Assembly: GCA_965229565.1 (NCBI GenBank)
Contig: OZ245888.1
Span: forward strand, 186,001 to 250,000
From: JANQNX01 sp040217095
Lineage (GTDB): Bacteria > Pseudomonadota > Gammaproteobacteria > Eutrophobiales > Eutrophobiaceae
Direction: 5' to 3'
Length of the DNA stretch: 64,000 nucleotides
The notes below the pieces were generated by a model. It ran no database searches. It was not told the origin of the DNA and saw only the letters and a program-made list of their open reading frames with translations. Shown here one piece after another: positions 19,401 through 27,317 of the stretch. The translations under genes and the position numbers were made by a program. Position 1 is the first letter of the stretch; each line of letters begins with the position of its first letter.

Positions 19401-19434
19401 GGCCACACAAGAAGTTATATGGCAGAAACAGCAT
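13444..19434 (-). CDS. mshQ: Giant MshQ-like surface protein with PA14, LamG and DUF6701 regions
   Basis: The 1996-residue product begins with a basic region and hydrophobic signal helix ending near Ala41. Residues about 55-265 and 270-465 are two copies of one beta domain (QVDDVLIAVIESRD / TTDDVMVAVIAYRD; HGAQLALRP / AHIIALTP). A PA14 domain follows at about 480-605 (DDGVRLYVDNVLVIDNW), then a LamG/concanavalin-like domain at about 635-855 (FDGVDDYVNVPN; WHHVVLTRDAS; FDGLLDEVRVYG), a beta-rich region at 860-1165, and the MshQ-type DUF6701 region from about 1175 to the end (FGRLNIGTAAGSELLPVTVPFQ; GRAEFGIFEG). PA14 and LamG often bind glycans. It is probably a pilus-associated or surface adhesin. 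It sits at the head of the locus rather than at the end as in Vibrio. Confidence 0.85.
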   Translation of the reverse strand: MLFLPYNFLCGRTKARRVSNTFTGVAVLLMLCCISFQSLAAISFRAATSSATPDGLTVPITFVGAGTVATANSGNVTPGLPAGTQVDDVLIAVIESRDASATPTMTGWTQISTGSSGGDHRASLFWRRATGGDPTTVSNAGNDGIGARIIAFRGVVPTGSPFDTGNSFTLSGNDNDIEAGAITTSSSNTMLVFTAHANNDFNSIGTPAGSAPWTQAFFTEYNPPGGGDDLAIAAYYGLRGAAGTQAAVQASATGGNAVSHGAQLALRPAPVITINVPPGTTTDDVMVAVIAYRDNTAVTITPPAGWVSQSRIAQGAGNANVQEVFTRIATGAEPASYTWTFSGAITGAAGGIASYSGVDTSAAVDVIGGNVTANGTSHTANSVSTTVADTMVISSHSYSSAETWTPPAGMTERVDVASLTTPNAAGISLEINDVIQAGAGATGNKTATAAGSADTGVAHIIALTPVVTSACTFGAGLTSGFPGDYFNNMTLTAPATGTRIDGPVDFNWANGGPGVAGIGTDNFSVRWDGLLRITTTDTYRFQTVSDDGVRLYVDNVLVIDNWTDHASTTDTSANVALTAGEIYDIRLEYYENGGQAEIRLRWGDASNGFTYTPIPAGPAPVFDEGLYYCDTTAAPLAEWRMDETSWNGTTGEVVDETGSYDGAAVNGAQTDNTSPAIAGSPGTCGYGTFDGVDDYVNVPNLSDILNDTASLTFWMNTTQVGNDLAWQAPGVTGVEESGGADDIFWGWLDASGNIGISVANDFTTKSNVSVNDGTWHHVVLTRDASTDAYKIYIDGVLNTSGTLPSGGTIGNAFSSIGRIEDTGGSPEYFDGLLDEVRVYGSVLSDAEVTQIFNDTHDCVAGIYIEANQVTLNDTTTTPTFTPVSFLQTYPTPPLVFVLPTNENTDPAAIRIRNVTTTGFEMAQVEPEPQDGRSVPMTVDYIAMTEGVFTLPDGRTIEAGTHTTQTVQHGSGVPGGEGWDTVNYNNTFANPSVLLQIQGFANEYNNPPTTTSRPWLTASIQNVGNTSFETALERSEVNDGNPATINTDETIAYLAIDGNVQGSFTAQGTTILYETIVSADNIQGWDNENCAGGAGRTVPFVNTYSATPLAIGHTRRHDGGDGGWIRRCSIDATQIGLAYEEDIFRDTERNHTTEQASVLVFSEAFCYPTCVGNVIDHYDIDFGAGSGITCLPVDVTITAKDSSNATVNHTSATTIDFVTSTGRGTWSSTPSAGTGTVTPGTPGNGDASYEFPAGEASVTIPLNYPDLAGANSETFSINITSAITETSGTAPGDTDPGDGTDDPTIDFFLTGIIYNNVTDGNNTIPTQISGKPSNTGFNSKTLNLQVVRATDDDPSVCTSIFGPGDVVGIELGAECKNPSTCAGRELNISNAATPSQYIDTSDDDGDSDNADSVASYELVNLEFGVNAAAEIVLNYPDAGQLELHARYELLLDDGTPSGEYATGISNNFIVRPFGFTVTDINAGVANPGGVTSTGGIFTTAGSGFSANVGAYLWQAADDDGVPFGTADDGIPDFQIVSGVLIEGVDITDNNDLGFGALAPNFAWDGALAPFLYLPTGGATGTLNNGTFVQGDFTNGQVPLPDLEYTEVGSMSLVLTINGYLGDGTLNFFGLSAFNGQSGETVLGSSNYGAVGRFIPWRFDVSANTPDFADSCTGFTYQEQTFYYNTAPELTLTAYAETGNTTLNYGGGNTAPNGFVKFTSSPALARGYADGHAAPPPPNASLSSLVGGSIALGGETDFDGVITLTLASGAGGDAFMYQKDIAEAPFNADVDVSFLAAGLTDSDGVCYDSAVSPGRCNSAIAPVDTADGYAITDIGNTELRFGRLNIGTAAGSELLPVTVPFQTEYFDGTNFIVNALDGCTSIGATDLSLDSAVQTAEIDGTIDISDATGCGNGLATATVTNDPFAAGIGELVFTLASPAAGCTGYIDISPQSLSPWLQYDWDDTDNNEDGPYDDDPHGRAEFGIFEGPAEYIYIREPW

Positions 19435-19468
19435 TACATAGAAATTTTTTCTGGCTCTTTAAAAGAGA

Positions 19469-19474
19469 ATTATA
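19469..19474 (-). promoter_or_regulatory. Possible -10 element of mshQ
   Basis: A perfect TATAAT on the minus strand lies 35 bases upstream of the mshQ start in the 135-bp gap after gpsA. No good -35 hexamer is seen at 16-18 bases, so the site is weak evidence only. The gap contains no clear intrinsic terminator for gpsA. Confidence 0.25.
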
Positions 19475-19569
19475 GAGATATTTTGTCGTTAACGCCTTGA
19501 TTAGTCGCTAAAAAGAAAATATTTCTACGATTTTTTGAGCATTAGTTGACTTTATGCAAATCTGCAAGC

Positions 19570-20562
19570 CTAGACCTCGGACTTTTGCTCACGGGCGAGA
19601 AGGTTTTGCACGGCCTCTCTGGGTGTGCATTTTTGTTGCAGTAGATTATTGACCTGCTCGGTGATGGGCATTTCGATCTTGTGTGTCTTTGCCAATTCTG
19701 TCACCTCGAATGCCGTCTTGATACCCTCGATGGCCTGGCCTATTTTTTCACTGGCCTCGTCAATGCTCAGTCCCTGGGCCAGCAATAAACCCAGTCTGCG
19801 ATTACGTGACTGGTCGTCGGTACAGGTTAATACAAGATCACCGAGGCCGGACAGGCCCCTGAAGGTTTCCTGGTTGGCGCCCAGTGCCATACCAAGCTGG
19901 GTGATTTCATAGAGGCCACGGGTGATTAATGCTGCGCGCGTATTAGAGCCAAAACCCAGACCATCCGCAATACCGGCGGCAATGGCCATGACGTTTTTGA
20001 CCGCGCCACCCACCTGCGCACCAACCATATCGTTGTGGGTATAGACCCGGAAATAATCATCGTGGAAATAATCGGCAAATTGTTGTGCCGTCTCGAGATC
20101 TTTGGCAGCAATCGTTACTGCCGTTGGCGAATTCCCTGCTACTTCTTTCGCAAACGTTGGGCCGGTCAGTACACCGATATCACAATCATCCAGCACTTCC
20201 TGAACAACAACATGATTCAGTTTCTGCGTTCCGCTTTCAAAACCCTTGCAGGCCAGGCAGATCCTTTTACTTTTAAAATCGGATAACAACGCGAGGCTAT
20301 CCCTTAACGCAAAACAGGGCGTCGCCATGACAAACAATTCGGTTTCGCCTGGTACTGAATCCAGGGTCTCAACCGGGTAGATATTGTCAGGCAACGTGAC
20401 ATCAGGAATGTAACGCTGGTTTACACGCGCATGCTTTAGCTGTTGTACGAGTTCCTGGTTGATGTCCCAAAGATAAACATCATGGTTATTCCGCGCCAGC
20501 ACAAGCGCCAGGGCCGTTCCCCAGGAACCTGCACCAAGAACCAGTATCGGTTTGTTGGTCAT
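19570..20562 (-). CDS. gpsA: Glycerol-3-phosphate dehydrogenase [NAD(P)+]
   Basis: This 330-residue cytoplasmic enzyme reduces dihydroxyacetone phosphate to sn-glycerol 3-phosphate for phospholipid synthesis. The Rossmann motif GAGSWGTALALVLARN is at 10-25, the family segment LTGPTFAKEVAGNSPTA near 137-153, and the catalytic lysine lies in GAVKNVMAIAAGI near 190. The motif LSGLGDLVLTC is also present. The length is standard. It follows secB by nine bases, the same secB-gpsA order as in Escherichia coli. Confidence 0.95.
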   Translation of the reverse strand: MTNKPILVLGAGSWGTALALVLARNNHDVYLWDINQELVQQLKHARVNQRYIPDVTLPDNIYPVETLDSVPGETELFVMATPCFALRDSLALLSDFKSKRICLACKGFESGTQKLNHVVVQEVLDDCDIGVLTGPTFAKEVAGNSPTAVTIAAKDLETAQQFADYFHDDYFRVYTHNDMVGAQVGGAVKNVMAIAAGIADGLGFGSNTRAALITRGLYEITQLGMALGANQETFRGLSGLGDLVLTCTDDQSRNRRLGLLLAQGLSIDEASEKIGQAIEGIKTAFEVTELAKTHKIEMPITEQVNNLLQQKCTPREAVQNLLAREQKSEV

Positions 20563-20571
20563 AACCGTTGA

Positions 20572-21045
20572 TTAGTGGGTGGTTTGTTCCGGTTTTGGTT
20601 GTGCAGCATTTTTCTGCTGCGCATACAGTGCTTCAAAATTTACCGGCGCTAACAACAATTGTGGAAACCCTCCGCGCAGCACGATATCGGATACGGTTTC
20701 ACGCACATAGGGGAACAGGATATTCGGACAGGCAATGCCCAGCATCCGATCCAGCATGTCAGCAGGAATATTGTTGAGGTAAAATACACCAGCCTGGTTT
20801 ACCTCGGCCAGGTAAGCTGTGTCTTCGCCCAGTTTGACTGTGACGGTCACTGACAACATCACATCGTACAGCGATTCTTCGATCTTTTTTGCCTCATTGG
20901 TTAAATGCAGATCGACCGATGGTTTCCACTCGACCTTGAAAATACCCGGTGTATTCGGTGTTTCAAATGACACATCTTTTACATAGATTTTTTGCAGTTG
21001 AAACTGTGCATCCTGTGGTACCTGCGCTGCTTCTTTTTCAGCCAT
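20572..21045 (-). CDS. secB: Protein-export chaperone SecB
   Basis: The 157-residue product matches the tetrameric chaperone that holds preproteins unfolded and delivers them to SecA. Family features are QKIYVKDVSFETPNTP near the N terminus, the EVNQAGVFYLNNI segment and LFPYVRETVSDIVLRGGFPQLLLAPVNFEALY near the C terminus. It is a hallmark of Proteobacteria. It lies between a rhodanese gene and gpsA; the glutaredoxin gene grxC that often sits in front of secB is absent here. Confidence 0.95.
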   Translation of the reverse strand: MAEKEAAQVPQDAQFQLQKIYVKDVSFETPNTPGIFKVEWKPSVDLHLTNEAKKIEESLYDVMLSVTVTVKLGEDTAYLAEVNQAGVFYLNNIPADMLDRMLGIACPNILFPYVRETVSDIVLRGGFPQLLLAPVNFEALYAQQKNAAQPKPEQTTH

Positions 21046-21069
21046 AGTCTTCCCTATTTATTTAGCTAG

Positions 21070-21501
21070 TTAACTCTTTCCCTTGGTCAAGGGAAGGCTG
21101 GCATTTTGCCACGCCAGCAACCCACCCTTAAGGCAGGAAACCTTTTCAAACCCCTCGTTCAGCATTTTTCTCGCTTCCTTGGGGGCAACGGATCCACTGG
21201 CACAGCAGAAGATGATATCCCTCTGTTTGTATGCCTTGAGTTTTTCCAGTTTGTTCGGCAACTCTGCAAACGGGATGTTCATGGCATTAATAATATGTCC
21301 TTTTTCAAAATCCGATTCGTTGCGGATATCAATCACGACCGCGTCTTCCTTGTTGATTAAACGGGTCACGTCAGCAGGTAACAACATTTTGACCCCGCTG
21401 AGCGAATCGCCAAACAGGTTCCAGGCCAGTAACATCAGGATGGCGACCAACAACGAAAACAGAAATAAATGATTAGCGACGAATTCCGGGAACCTTTCCA
21501 T
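21070..21501 (-). CDS. Membrane-anchored rhodanese-like protein (YibN family)
   Basis: The 143-residue product has an N-terminal transmembrane helix (about 10-29) and a single rhodanese domain facing the cytoplasm or periplasm. The domain has AVVIDIRNESDFEKGHIINAMNIPF and a loop FCCASGSVAPKEARKML holding the expected nucleophilic cysteine, which here is preceded by another cysteine. YibN-type proteins are encoded next to secB-gpsA in many gammaproteobacteria, and a link to membrane-protein insertion has been proposed. The sulfur donor and acceptor are unknown. Confidence 0.85.
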   Translation of the reverse strand: MERFPEFVANHLFLFSLLVAILMLLAWNLFGDSLSGVKMLLPADVTRLINKEDAVVIDIRNESDFEKGHIINAMNIPFAELPNKLEKLKAYKQRDIIFCCASGSVAPKEARKMLNEGFEKVSCLKGGLLAWQNASLPLTKGKS

Positions 21502-21731
21502 GCTTAAATCTTACCGACTGAGGTTTATCGAGGCACGCATAATACGTGATATCCGTCCCTGAAAAAACCGTGGAGACGTATTTAGAACACACTATTATTC
21601 AGGTGAAGTATGGCAATGATTCATGCTAATATTCGCGCAGCTCGAAGCGGCAATTACTTGAAATAGCTGATATTCACCCTGACTTAACCGATTCTGGCAG
21701 ACGACTTTACTAGCAGACTCAACATTCCCTC

Positions 21732-23321
21732 ATGCAAGTCACGCATAGACCGACAATCCTGATGATCCTCGATGGCTGGGGCCATACCGATAACACCGAT
21801 TATAACGCTATTTATACTGCCAATAAGCCGAACTGGGAAAAGATCTGGAGCACCTATCCACATACCCTGATCAGCGCCTCCGGTATAGATGTTGGCCTGC
21901 CGGCCGAGCAGATGGGCAATTCCGAGGTAGGTCACATGAATATCGGCTCAGGCCGGGTCGTGGACCAGGAGTTCACCCGGATTACCAAGGCCATCCGTGA
22001 CGAGAGCTTTTACGACAACGCCACGCTAAAGCAGGCGTTCAAACTGGCCGTGGATAACAAACGTGCCATTCACCTGCTTGGACTGCTGTCACCGGGTGGT
22101 GTGCACAGCCATGAAGACCATATCTTTGCCCTGATGGAATTGGCGGCTCAGTGCGGTGCAAAAGAACTTTACCTGCACGCGTTTCTTGATGGTCGCGATA
22201 CGCCACCGAAATCCGCCATGGAATCCCTGCACCACGCACAGTTGAAAATGCGCGAACTCGGTATTGGCGAATTTGCTTCCGTCATTGGTCGCTACTACGC
22301 GATGGATCGCAACAAGCGCTGGGAAAGGACCAAACTTGCCTATGACCTGATCAGCCAGGGCAAGGCAGAATTTACCTCGGTCGATCCCTTTATCGCATTG
22401 GACAAGGCCTATGCCCGCGGCGAAAGCGACGAATTTGTGAAACCCACCGCCATCGTTAAACCAAACCAACGTCCGATCATCGTCAAGGGCGGTGATGTCA
22501 TGGTGTTTGCCAATTATCGGGCAGACCGTGCCCGCCAACTGGCTCGGGCCTTTACCAAGCCCGCCTTCCAGGCATTTGAAAGGGAACACTTCCCGGAGCT
22601 GGCCGCGTTCGTCAGCCTGACTTCCTACAAGGCCAATTATGAATTCCCGGTAGCGTTTCCGCCGGTAAAACTGAAGAACGTCATGGGCGAGTACATTTCG
22701 GGTTTTGGCCTGAAACAATTGCGCATTGCCGAAACAGAAAAGTATGCGCACGTTACCTTCTTCTACAACGGTGGCGAGGAAACGGTGTTCGAAGGAGAGG
22801 ATCGTATCCTGGTACCCTCGCCGCATGTCCACACCTATGATGAAGTACCTGAGATGAGTGCCGCAGAGATCACCGAGAACCTGATTGAAGCCATCAATAG
22901 TCGCAAATATGACATGATCGTATGTAACTTCGCCAATGCCGATATGGTCGGGCATACCGGAAACTTTCCTGCAACAGTAAAGGCAATAGAGACCATCGAT
23001 CGTTGCCTGGGCAGTATTGTTCAGGCCACGAGGGCAGTGGGTGGCGAAATGCTCATTACCGCTGACCACGGCAACGCTGAACAGTTGCGCGCCTACACCA
23101 CGGAAAAGATCAAATCACAGGCTCATACTGCGCATACCAGCAACCTGGTGCCGCTGATTTATATTGGTCGAAACGCCGTTTTCAAACCGGGGACCGGGTC
23201 ACTGTCAGACATTTCCCCCACTATGCTCACGATCATGGGTATTCCACAACCCCCGGAAATGACCGGTTACTCATTAATATCGCTGTCTGGGGAGGAGACA
23301 CAGACCGCGGTGGGAGAATAA
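21732..23321 (+). CDS. gpmI: 2,3-bisphosphoglycerate-independent phosphoglycerate mutase
   Basis: This 529-residue alkaline-phosphatase-superfamily enzyme interconverts 3- and 2-phosphoglycerate in glycolysis. The metal ligand Asp14 is in LMILDGWGH and the phosphoserine Ser64 is in QMGNSEVGHMNIGSGR. DGRDTPPKSA, the YYAMDRNKRWER region and the late ADHGNAEQ motif complete the two metal sites. It is slightly longer than usual. It is divergent from the rhodanese gene across 230 bp in which I could not place a convincing promoter. It is followed eight bases later by envC, as in relatives. Confidence 0.95.
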   Translation: MQVTHRPTILMILDGWGHTDNTDYNAIYTANKPNWEKIWSTYPHTLISASGIDVGLPAEQMGNSEVGHMNIGSGRVVDQEFTRITKAIRDESFYDNATLKQAFKLAVDNKRAIHLLGLLSPGGVHSHEDHIFALMELAAQCGAKELYLHAFLDGRDTPPKSAMESLHHAQLKMRELGIGEFASVIGRYYAMDRNKRWERTKLAYDLISQGKAEFTSVDPFIALDKAYARGESDEFVKPTAIVKPNQRPIIVKGGDVMVFANYRADRARQLARAFTKPAFQAFEREHFPELAAFVSLTSYKANYEFPVAFPPVKLKNVMGEYISGFGLKQLRIAETEKYAHVTFFYNGGEETVFEGEDRILVPSPHVHTYDEVPEMSAAEITENLIEAINSRKYDMIVCNFANADMVGHTGNFPATVKAIETIDRCLGSIVQATRAVGGEMLITADHGNAEQLRAYTTEKIKSQAHTAHTSNLVPLIYIGRNAVFKPGTGSLSDISPTMLTIMGIPQPPEMTGYSLISLSGEETQTAVGE

Positions 23322-23328
23322 CGTCGAT

Positions 23329-24483
23329 ATGCGCATCCCCTTCTGCAAAGCCGGACTCCTGTTATTGCCTGTCGCGTTACTCGTCATGCCGCCTGGTTTT
23401 GCAGAAACGACCGAAGACGACGAGGTCAGACTGCAGCAGCTACGCAACCAGATCAAGGATGTGGAAACACGCATCCAGGATGCTCGTACGGAGTCGGAAA
23501 AATTACGCAAGGAACTTCGCGACAACGAGGTCACTTCGGCACAAACGCTGACCCGATTGCAAGATATCAAATCACAGATCAAACAAAAGAATAACGAACT
23601 CGAAGCATTGCAGTTTGAACAGCAAGTACATGAAGAGGCATTGGCCAAAGAAAGACAGCAACTGGTCGGACAGATCCGTGCCGCCTACCAGATTGGACGC
23701 AACGACTACATCAAATTGTTATTAAACCAGGAAGATCCAGCCCGGGTCGGTCGCGCGCTGGCCTACTATGATTATCACAACCGCGTACGCACACGAAAGA
23801 TCAACCTGGTGCAGGAGACACTGAAAGAAATTACCAATATAAGACATTCCATCCGGGCTGAAACACAAAAGCTGGATACCCTGCGCCGACAACACGAGGA
23901 CAAGCTCGGTGAGTTTCATCGTTATCGTGCATCACGACGCGATATTATTGAGCGCCTGCAGGCCTATATCGAGGACCAGGATGTAGAGTTACATACCCTG
24001 CAGGAAAACGAAAAGCAGCTCGGCAGCCTGCTTTCCGAGCTTAAACAGGAGCAGGCCGTTACTGTTGAAATTTATGAAGATATGCCACCGTTTAACACTC
24101 TCAGGGGTGCCCTGAAATGGCCGGTCGCCGGTCGACTTGTTGAAAAATTCGGTAGCATGAAAAAAGGTGGCAACCTGAGATGGCAGGGAGTGCTGATAGA
24201 CGCCGAATCCGGTACGGAAGTGTCGGCAATCAGTACCGGTAAAGTTGTTTTTGCTGACTGGTTTCGTAACCTTGGCCTGCTAATGATCCTGGATCACGGC
24301 AATGGCTACATGAGTCTCTATGGCCACAATCAAAACCTGTTGAAGAATACCGGCGACTGGGTGCTGGCCGGCGAGACCATCGCCACTGTCGGCGATAGTG
24401 GTGGCCAGGCGAATACCGCGCTGTACTTTGAAATCAGAAAAGGCGCAGAACCACTCGATCCCGCGCTCTGGTGCCGGGGTTAA
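23329..24483 (+). CDS. envC: Murein hydrolase activator EnvC
   Basis: The 384-residue product has a signal peptide ending near FAETTED and a long coiled coil (about 28-110 and 160-250). The C-terminal LytM/M23 domain starts near 270 (VAGRLVEKFGSMKKGGNLRWQGV). The LytM zinc ligands are degenerate: the first His position is replaced (RWQGVLID), as in Escherichia coli EnvC. It should therefore not cut peptidoglycan itself but activate amidases at the division septum under FtsEX. The gpmI-envC-ctp-yibQ order supports the assignment. Confidence 0.92.
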   Translation: MRIPFCKAGLLLLPVALLVMPPGFAETTEDDEVRLQQLRNQIKDVETRIQDARTESEKLRKELRDNEVTSAQTLTRLQDIKSQIKQKNNELEALQFEQQVHEEALAKERQQLVGQIRAAYQIGRNDYIKLLLNQEDPARVGRALAYYDYHNRVRTRKINLVQETLKEITNIRHSIRAETQKLDTLRRQHEDKLGEFHRYRASRRDIIERLQAYIEDQDVELHTLQENEKQLGSLLSELKQEQAVTVEIYEDMPPFNTLRGALKWPVAGRLVEKFGSMKKGGNLRWQGVLIDAESGTEVSAISTGKVVFADWFRNLGLLMILDHGNGYMSLYGHNQNLLKNTGDWVLAGETIATVGDSGGQANTALYFEIRKGAEPLDPALWCRG

Positions 24484-24627
24484 CAGACTAGCCTGCCGGT
24501 GCCCGCATGGTGGGCATACTTGTCATGAACAAGCCTGCCCGAGTATGCTAGTCACACTCATCTAGCATGAACAAGTGTCGATTCACCCAGTCCTATTTAA
24601 ACGTCGAGATGCTTAATGGAGCAAAGA

Positions 24628-25947
24628 ATGTACAAGTCATCACTCTTCCTGGTCACTTTCATGCTGGCATTGATGCTGAATGCCAGTTTCGCCAATACCG
24701 AGGAGGCCAACGAAGCGGATACACTGCCACTTGATGAATTGCGTACCTTTACCGAGGTTTTTGCCAAGGTGAAGAATGATTATGTCGAAACAGTAGATGA
24801 CCGCCAGCTGATTGAGAATGCAATCAGGGGCATGCTTGAAGGACTGGACCCGCACTCGGCCTACCTGGATGAAGATGAGTACAAGGCATTACAGGAAGGG
24901 ACTACCGGCGAGTTTGGTGGTCTGGGTATCGAGGTGGGTATGGAAGACGGCTTCGTCAAGGTTATCTCTCCGATCGATGACACACCTGCATCCAGGGCCG
25001 GCATCCAGGCCGGTGACCTGATTATTCGTCTGGGCGGTAAATCTGTTAAAGGAATGAGTCTGAACGAGGCTGTGACCCTGATGCGTGGCAAACCGGGAAG
25101 CGAGTTGATCCTGACAGTCGTGCGCGAGGGCGAGGAGAAACCGCTTGATATCTCTATCATTCGTGACGTAATCACCGTAAAGAGCGTCAAGGGTCGCATG
25201 CTGGAACCCGGTTACGGCTATGTACGCGTATCAAACTTCCAGTCACATACGGCAGAAGACCTGCGCAAAAAGATCGTGGAACTGCAACAGGAAAACAAAA
25301 AAGACCTGATAGGCCTGATCCTGGACCTGCGCAATAATCCCGGCGGCATATTGAATGCAGCCGTGGGCGTTTCTGATCTGTTTCTCGACAGTGGTTTGAT
25401 CGTTTATACAGAAGGCCGTATCAAGGATTCGCAATTGAAATTTACTGCAAAGCCCTCCGACATGTTGAGCAATGCACCCATCATCGTGCTGGTGAATGGT
25501 GGCTCGGCATCGGCGTCGGAAATTGTTGCCGGCGCATTACAGGATCACGATCGTGCAATCATCATGGGTGAAAAGACGTTTGGGAAAGGTTCTGTTCAAA
25601 CAATTTTGCCAATGAATGATGCGGCCGCATTGAAATTGACCACGGCCCGTTATTACACGCCATCGGGGCGTTCCATCCAGGCTGCAGGGATTGAACCGGA
25701 TATAATCATTGAACCTGTGAGATTCCAGAGTAAAATTGACACCCGGACAGGTATCATCAAGGAATCTGATTTGAGTGGACACCTGACCAACGGTAAAGAA
25801 GAAGACCAGAACAAAGACAATAATAACAAGACTGATCAAGACAATGATCAGCAAGATGGACCGTCACTGGTGGAATCTGACTACCAGCTTTATGAGGCAT
25901 TAAACGTACTTAAAGGCTTAGCCATTCATCTTAAAAAGGTAGGTTAA
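24628..25947 (+). CDS. Carboxy-terminal processing protease (S41 family, CtpA-type)
   Basis: The start at 24628 has GGAG seven bases upstream and gives 439 residues; an ATG at 24616 is the alternative. A signal peptide ends near NASFA. A PDZ domain at about 95-175 (GEFGGLGIEVGMEDGFVKV) is followed by the S41 protease domain with the catalytic set Ser295 (in GGSASASE), Lys320 and Gln324 (in TFGKGSVQ). The tail is Asp/Asn/Lys/Gln rich, then a short helix. Periplasmic proteases of this family trim C termini and regulate murein hydrolases, which fits the position between envC and yibQ. The 144-bp gap upstream contains imperfect inverted repeats (ATGCTAG/CTAGCAT near 24545-24568) that may end the gpmI-envC message. 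Confidence 0.9.
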   Translation: MYKSSLFLVTFMLALMLNASFANTEEANEADTLPLDELRTFTEVFAKVKNDYVETVDDRQLIENAIRGMLEGLDPHSAYLDEDEYKALQEGTTGEFGGLGIEVGMEDGFVKVISPIDDTPASRAGIQAGDLIIRLGGKSVKGMSLNEAVTLMRGKPGSELILTVVREGEEKPLDISIIRDVITVKSVKGRMLEPGYGYVRVSNFQSHTAEDLRKKIVELQQENKKDLIGLILDLRNNPGGILNAAVGVSDLFLDSGLIVYTEGRIKDSQLKFTAKPSDMLSNAPIIVLVNGGSASASEIVAGALQDHDRAIIMGEKTFGKGSVQTILPMNDAAALKLTTARYYTPSGRSIQAAGIEPDIIIEPVRFQSKIDTRTGIIKESDLSGHLTNGKEEDQNKDNNNKTDQDNDQQDGPSLVESDYQLYEALNVLKGLAIHLKKVG

Positions 25948-25948
25948 T

Positions 25949-26770
25949 ATGTCTCAAAAGCTGCTGGGAGTAGTAGCTCAGAAGTGTTTGTTATGTCTTT
26001 TCATCTTAAGCAGCTGGTTGAGTCTTCCGTCATACGCCGAAGATAATATCTCACCAACCATCACTATCATCATCGACGACCTGGGATATCGTTACCACGA
26101 TGATCAACGCGTACTGGAACTTCCCGGCCCTGTCGCCTTTTCAATTCTTCCCCACGGCCCCAATACTGATCGCATTTCCCGGCTTGCCATTGAACAGGGA
26201 CGCGAGATGTTGTTGCATCAGCCGATGCAGGCCATTGATAGCAACAAGGACATTGGCCCGGGCGGACTGACAGTCAACATGCAGCGTGATGAGTTTATAG
26301 AAATCCTGGAAACGAACCTGCGCCGTGTACCCAATATCATTGGTCTGAATAACCACATGGGCAGTTTGCTGACACGGCATAGCGATCATATGCAATGGCT
26401 GATGGAAACGTTAAAGCTGAATGGTTATCTATTTATCGATAGCATGACCAGTAACAAGAGTGTCGCTGCCCACGTAGCCAGGGACAATAACCTGCCCTAC
26501 CTGACCCGCGATGTATTCCTCGATCATGTACAAACACGTGGTTATGTAAGAGAGAAATTCATGGAACTGGTGGAGACAGCCAAGCGCAAGGGGTCGGCTT
26601 TGGCTATCGGCCATCCACACCCGGAAACAATCGAGGTCCTCGCCGAGATGCTTGTCGACGTGGAGCAATATGGTGTTAACCTTGTTGGTTTGAGAACGTT
26701 ATATGCAAGAAAACACAGTGACAGACAATATGCCCAAAAGAGTACTGATACCACTCGCGCAGGGTTGTGA
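25949..26770 (+). CDS. yibQ: Divergent polysaccharide deacetylase family protein (YibQ)
   Basis: The 273-residue exported protein has a signal helix (about 8-28, ending SYAED) and a DUF610/divergent polysaccharide deacetylase 2 domain: TITIIIDDLGYR, AFSILPHGP, GLNNHMGSLLT and AIGHPHPETIEVL. The Asp and His residues of the NodB-type metal site are recognisable. The activity is unknown, but the gene is usually linked to envC and ctp, suggesting a cell-wall role. It starts one base after the ctp stop, with AGG upstream, so it is in the same operon. Confidence 0.9.
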   Translation: MSQKLLGVVAQKCLLCLFILSSWLSLPSYAEDNISPTITIIIDDLGYRYHDDQRVLELPGPVAFSILPHGPNTDRISRLAIEQGREMLLHQPMQAIDSNKDIGPGGLTVNMQRDEFIEILETNLRRVPNIIGLNNHMGSLLTRHSDHMQWLMETLKLNGYLFIDSMTSNKSVAAHVARDNNLPYLTRDVFLDHVQTRGYVREKFMELVETAKRKGSALAIGHPHPETIEVLAEMLVDVEQYGVNLVGLRTLYARKHSDRQYAQKSTDTTRAGL

Positions 26771-27275
26771 AGAGCTGGAAGCCGTTACCATTATTGACCT
26801 GCTGCGACGTGCAGAAATAACCGTTATTACAGCCGGACTGGATAACAACCCGGTTACAGCCAGCCGCAAGACCGTACTCATCCCCGACACCGATCTTGAT
26901 ACCGCGCTGACCGAAGAATTCGACATGGTGGTATTACCCGGCGGCTTACCGGGTGCCGATTATCTCGATAAAGATCCCCGCATTCGCGACATGCTGGTCA
27001 AGATGGCCAACAGTGAGAAGTTCACGGCCGCCATTTGCGCGGCACCAAAGGTACTGGCCAGCGCTGGCCTGTTAAAAGGCAAACAGGCAACGGCCTATCC
27101 AGGCATCCTTGAATCTGACACCGATACTGAAATCACTGGCGAGGCCGTCGTGACTGCCGGCAAGGTCATCACCTCGCGGGGACCCGGGACAGCGATGGAT
27201 TTTGCATTGACGCTCATTGAGCAATTAGTGGGTAAAGATAAAAGGGATGAAGTTGAAAAAGGATTGGTTCGTTAA
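26730..27275 (+). CDS. DJ-1/PfpI family protein (YajL-like)
   Basis: The start at 26730 gives 181 residues beginning MPKRVLIPLAQGCEELEAV, the usual DJ-1/YajL opening with the conserved Glu. The nucleophilic cysteine is in AAICAAPKVLASAGLL (Cys103) and the late motif is SRGPGTAMDFAL. YajL and DJ-1 proteins protect against oxidative and carbonyl stress; glyoxalase or deglycase activity has been claimed for the family. The gene overlaps the 3' end of yibQ by 41 bases in another frame, so the two are translationally linked. An ATG at 26703 would add nine residues without family similarity. Confidence 0.9.
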   Translation: MPKRVLIPLAQGCEELEAVTIIDLLRRAEITVITAGLDNNPVTASRKTVLIPDTDLDTALTEEFDMVVLPGGLPGADYLDKDPRIRDMLVKMANSEKFTAAICAAPKVLASAGLLKGKQATAYPGILESDTDTEITGEAVVTAGKVITSRGPGTAMDFALTLIEQLVGKDKRDEVEKGLVR

Positions 27276-27317
27276 GTTTCTCTATTTGCTTTGAGCAACG
27301 ATTTTTTTCAACATCGG

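Noticed and set aside
21502..21731. Promoters in the rhodanese-gpmI divergent gap
   Set aside because: Only weak hexamer matches (for example TTCACC-N17-TAAATA on the minus strand) were seen, too poor to list.
22089..23069. 326-codon open frame antisense to gpmI
   Set aside because: It mirrors the coding sequence of gpmI, which has complete catalytic motifs; the antisense protein has none.
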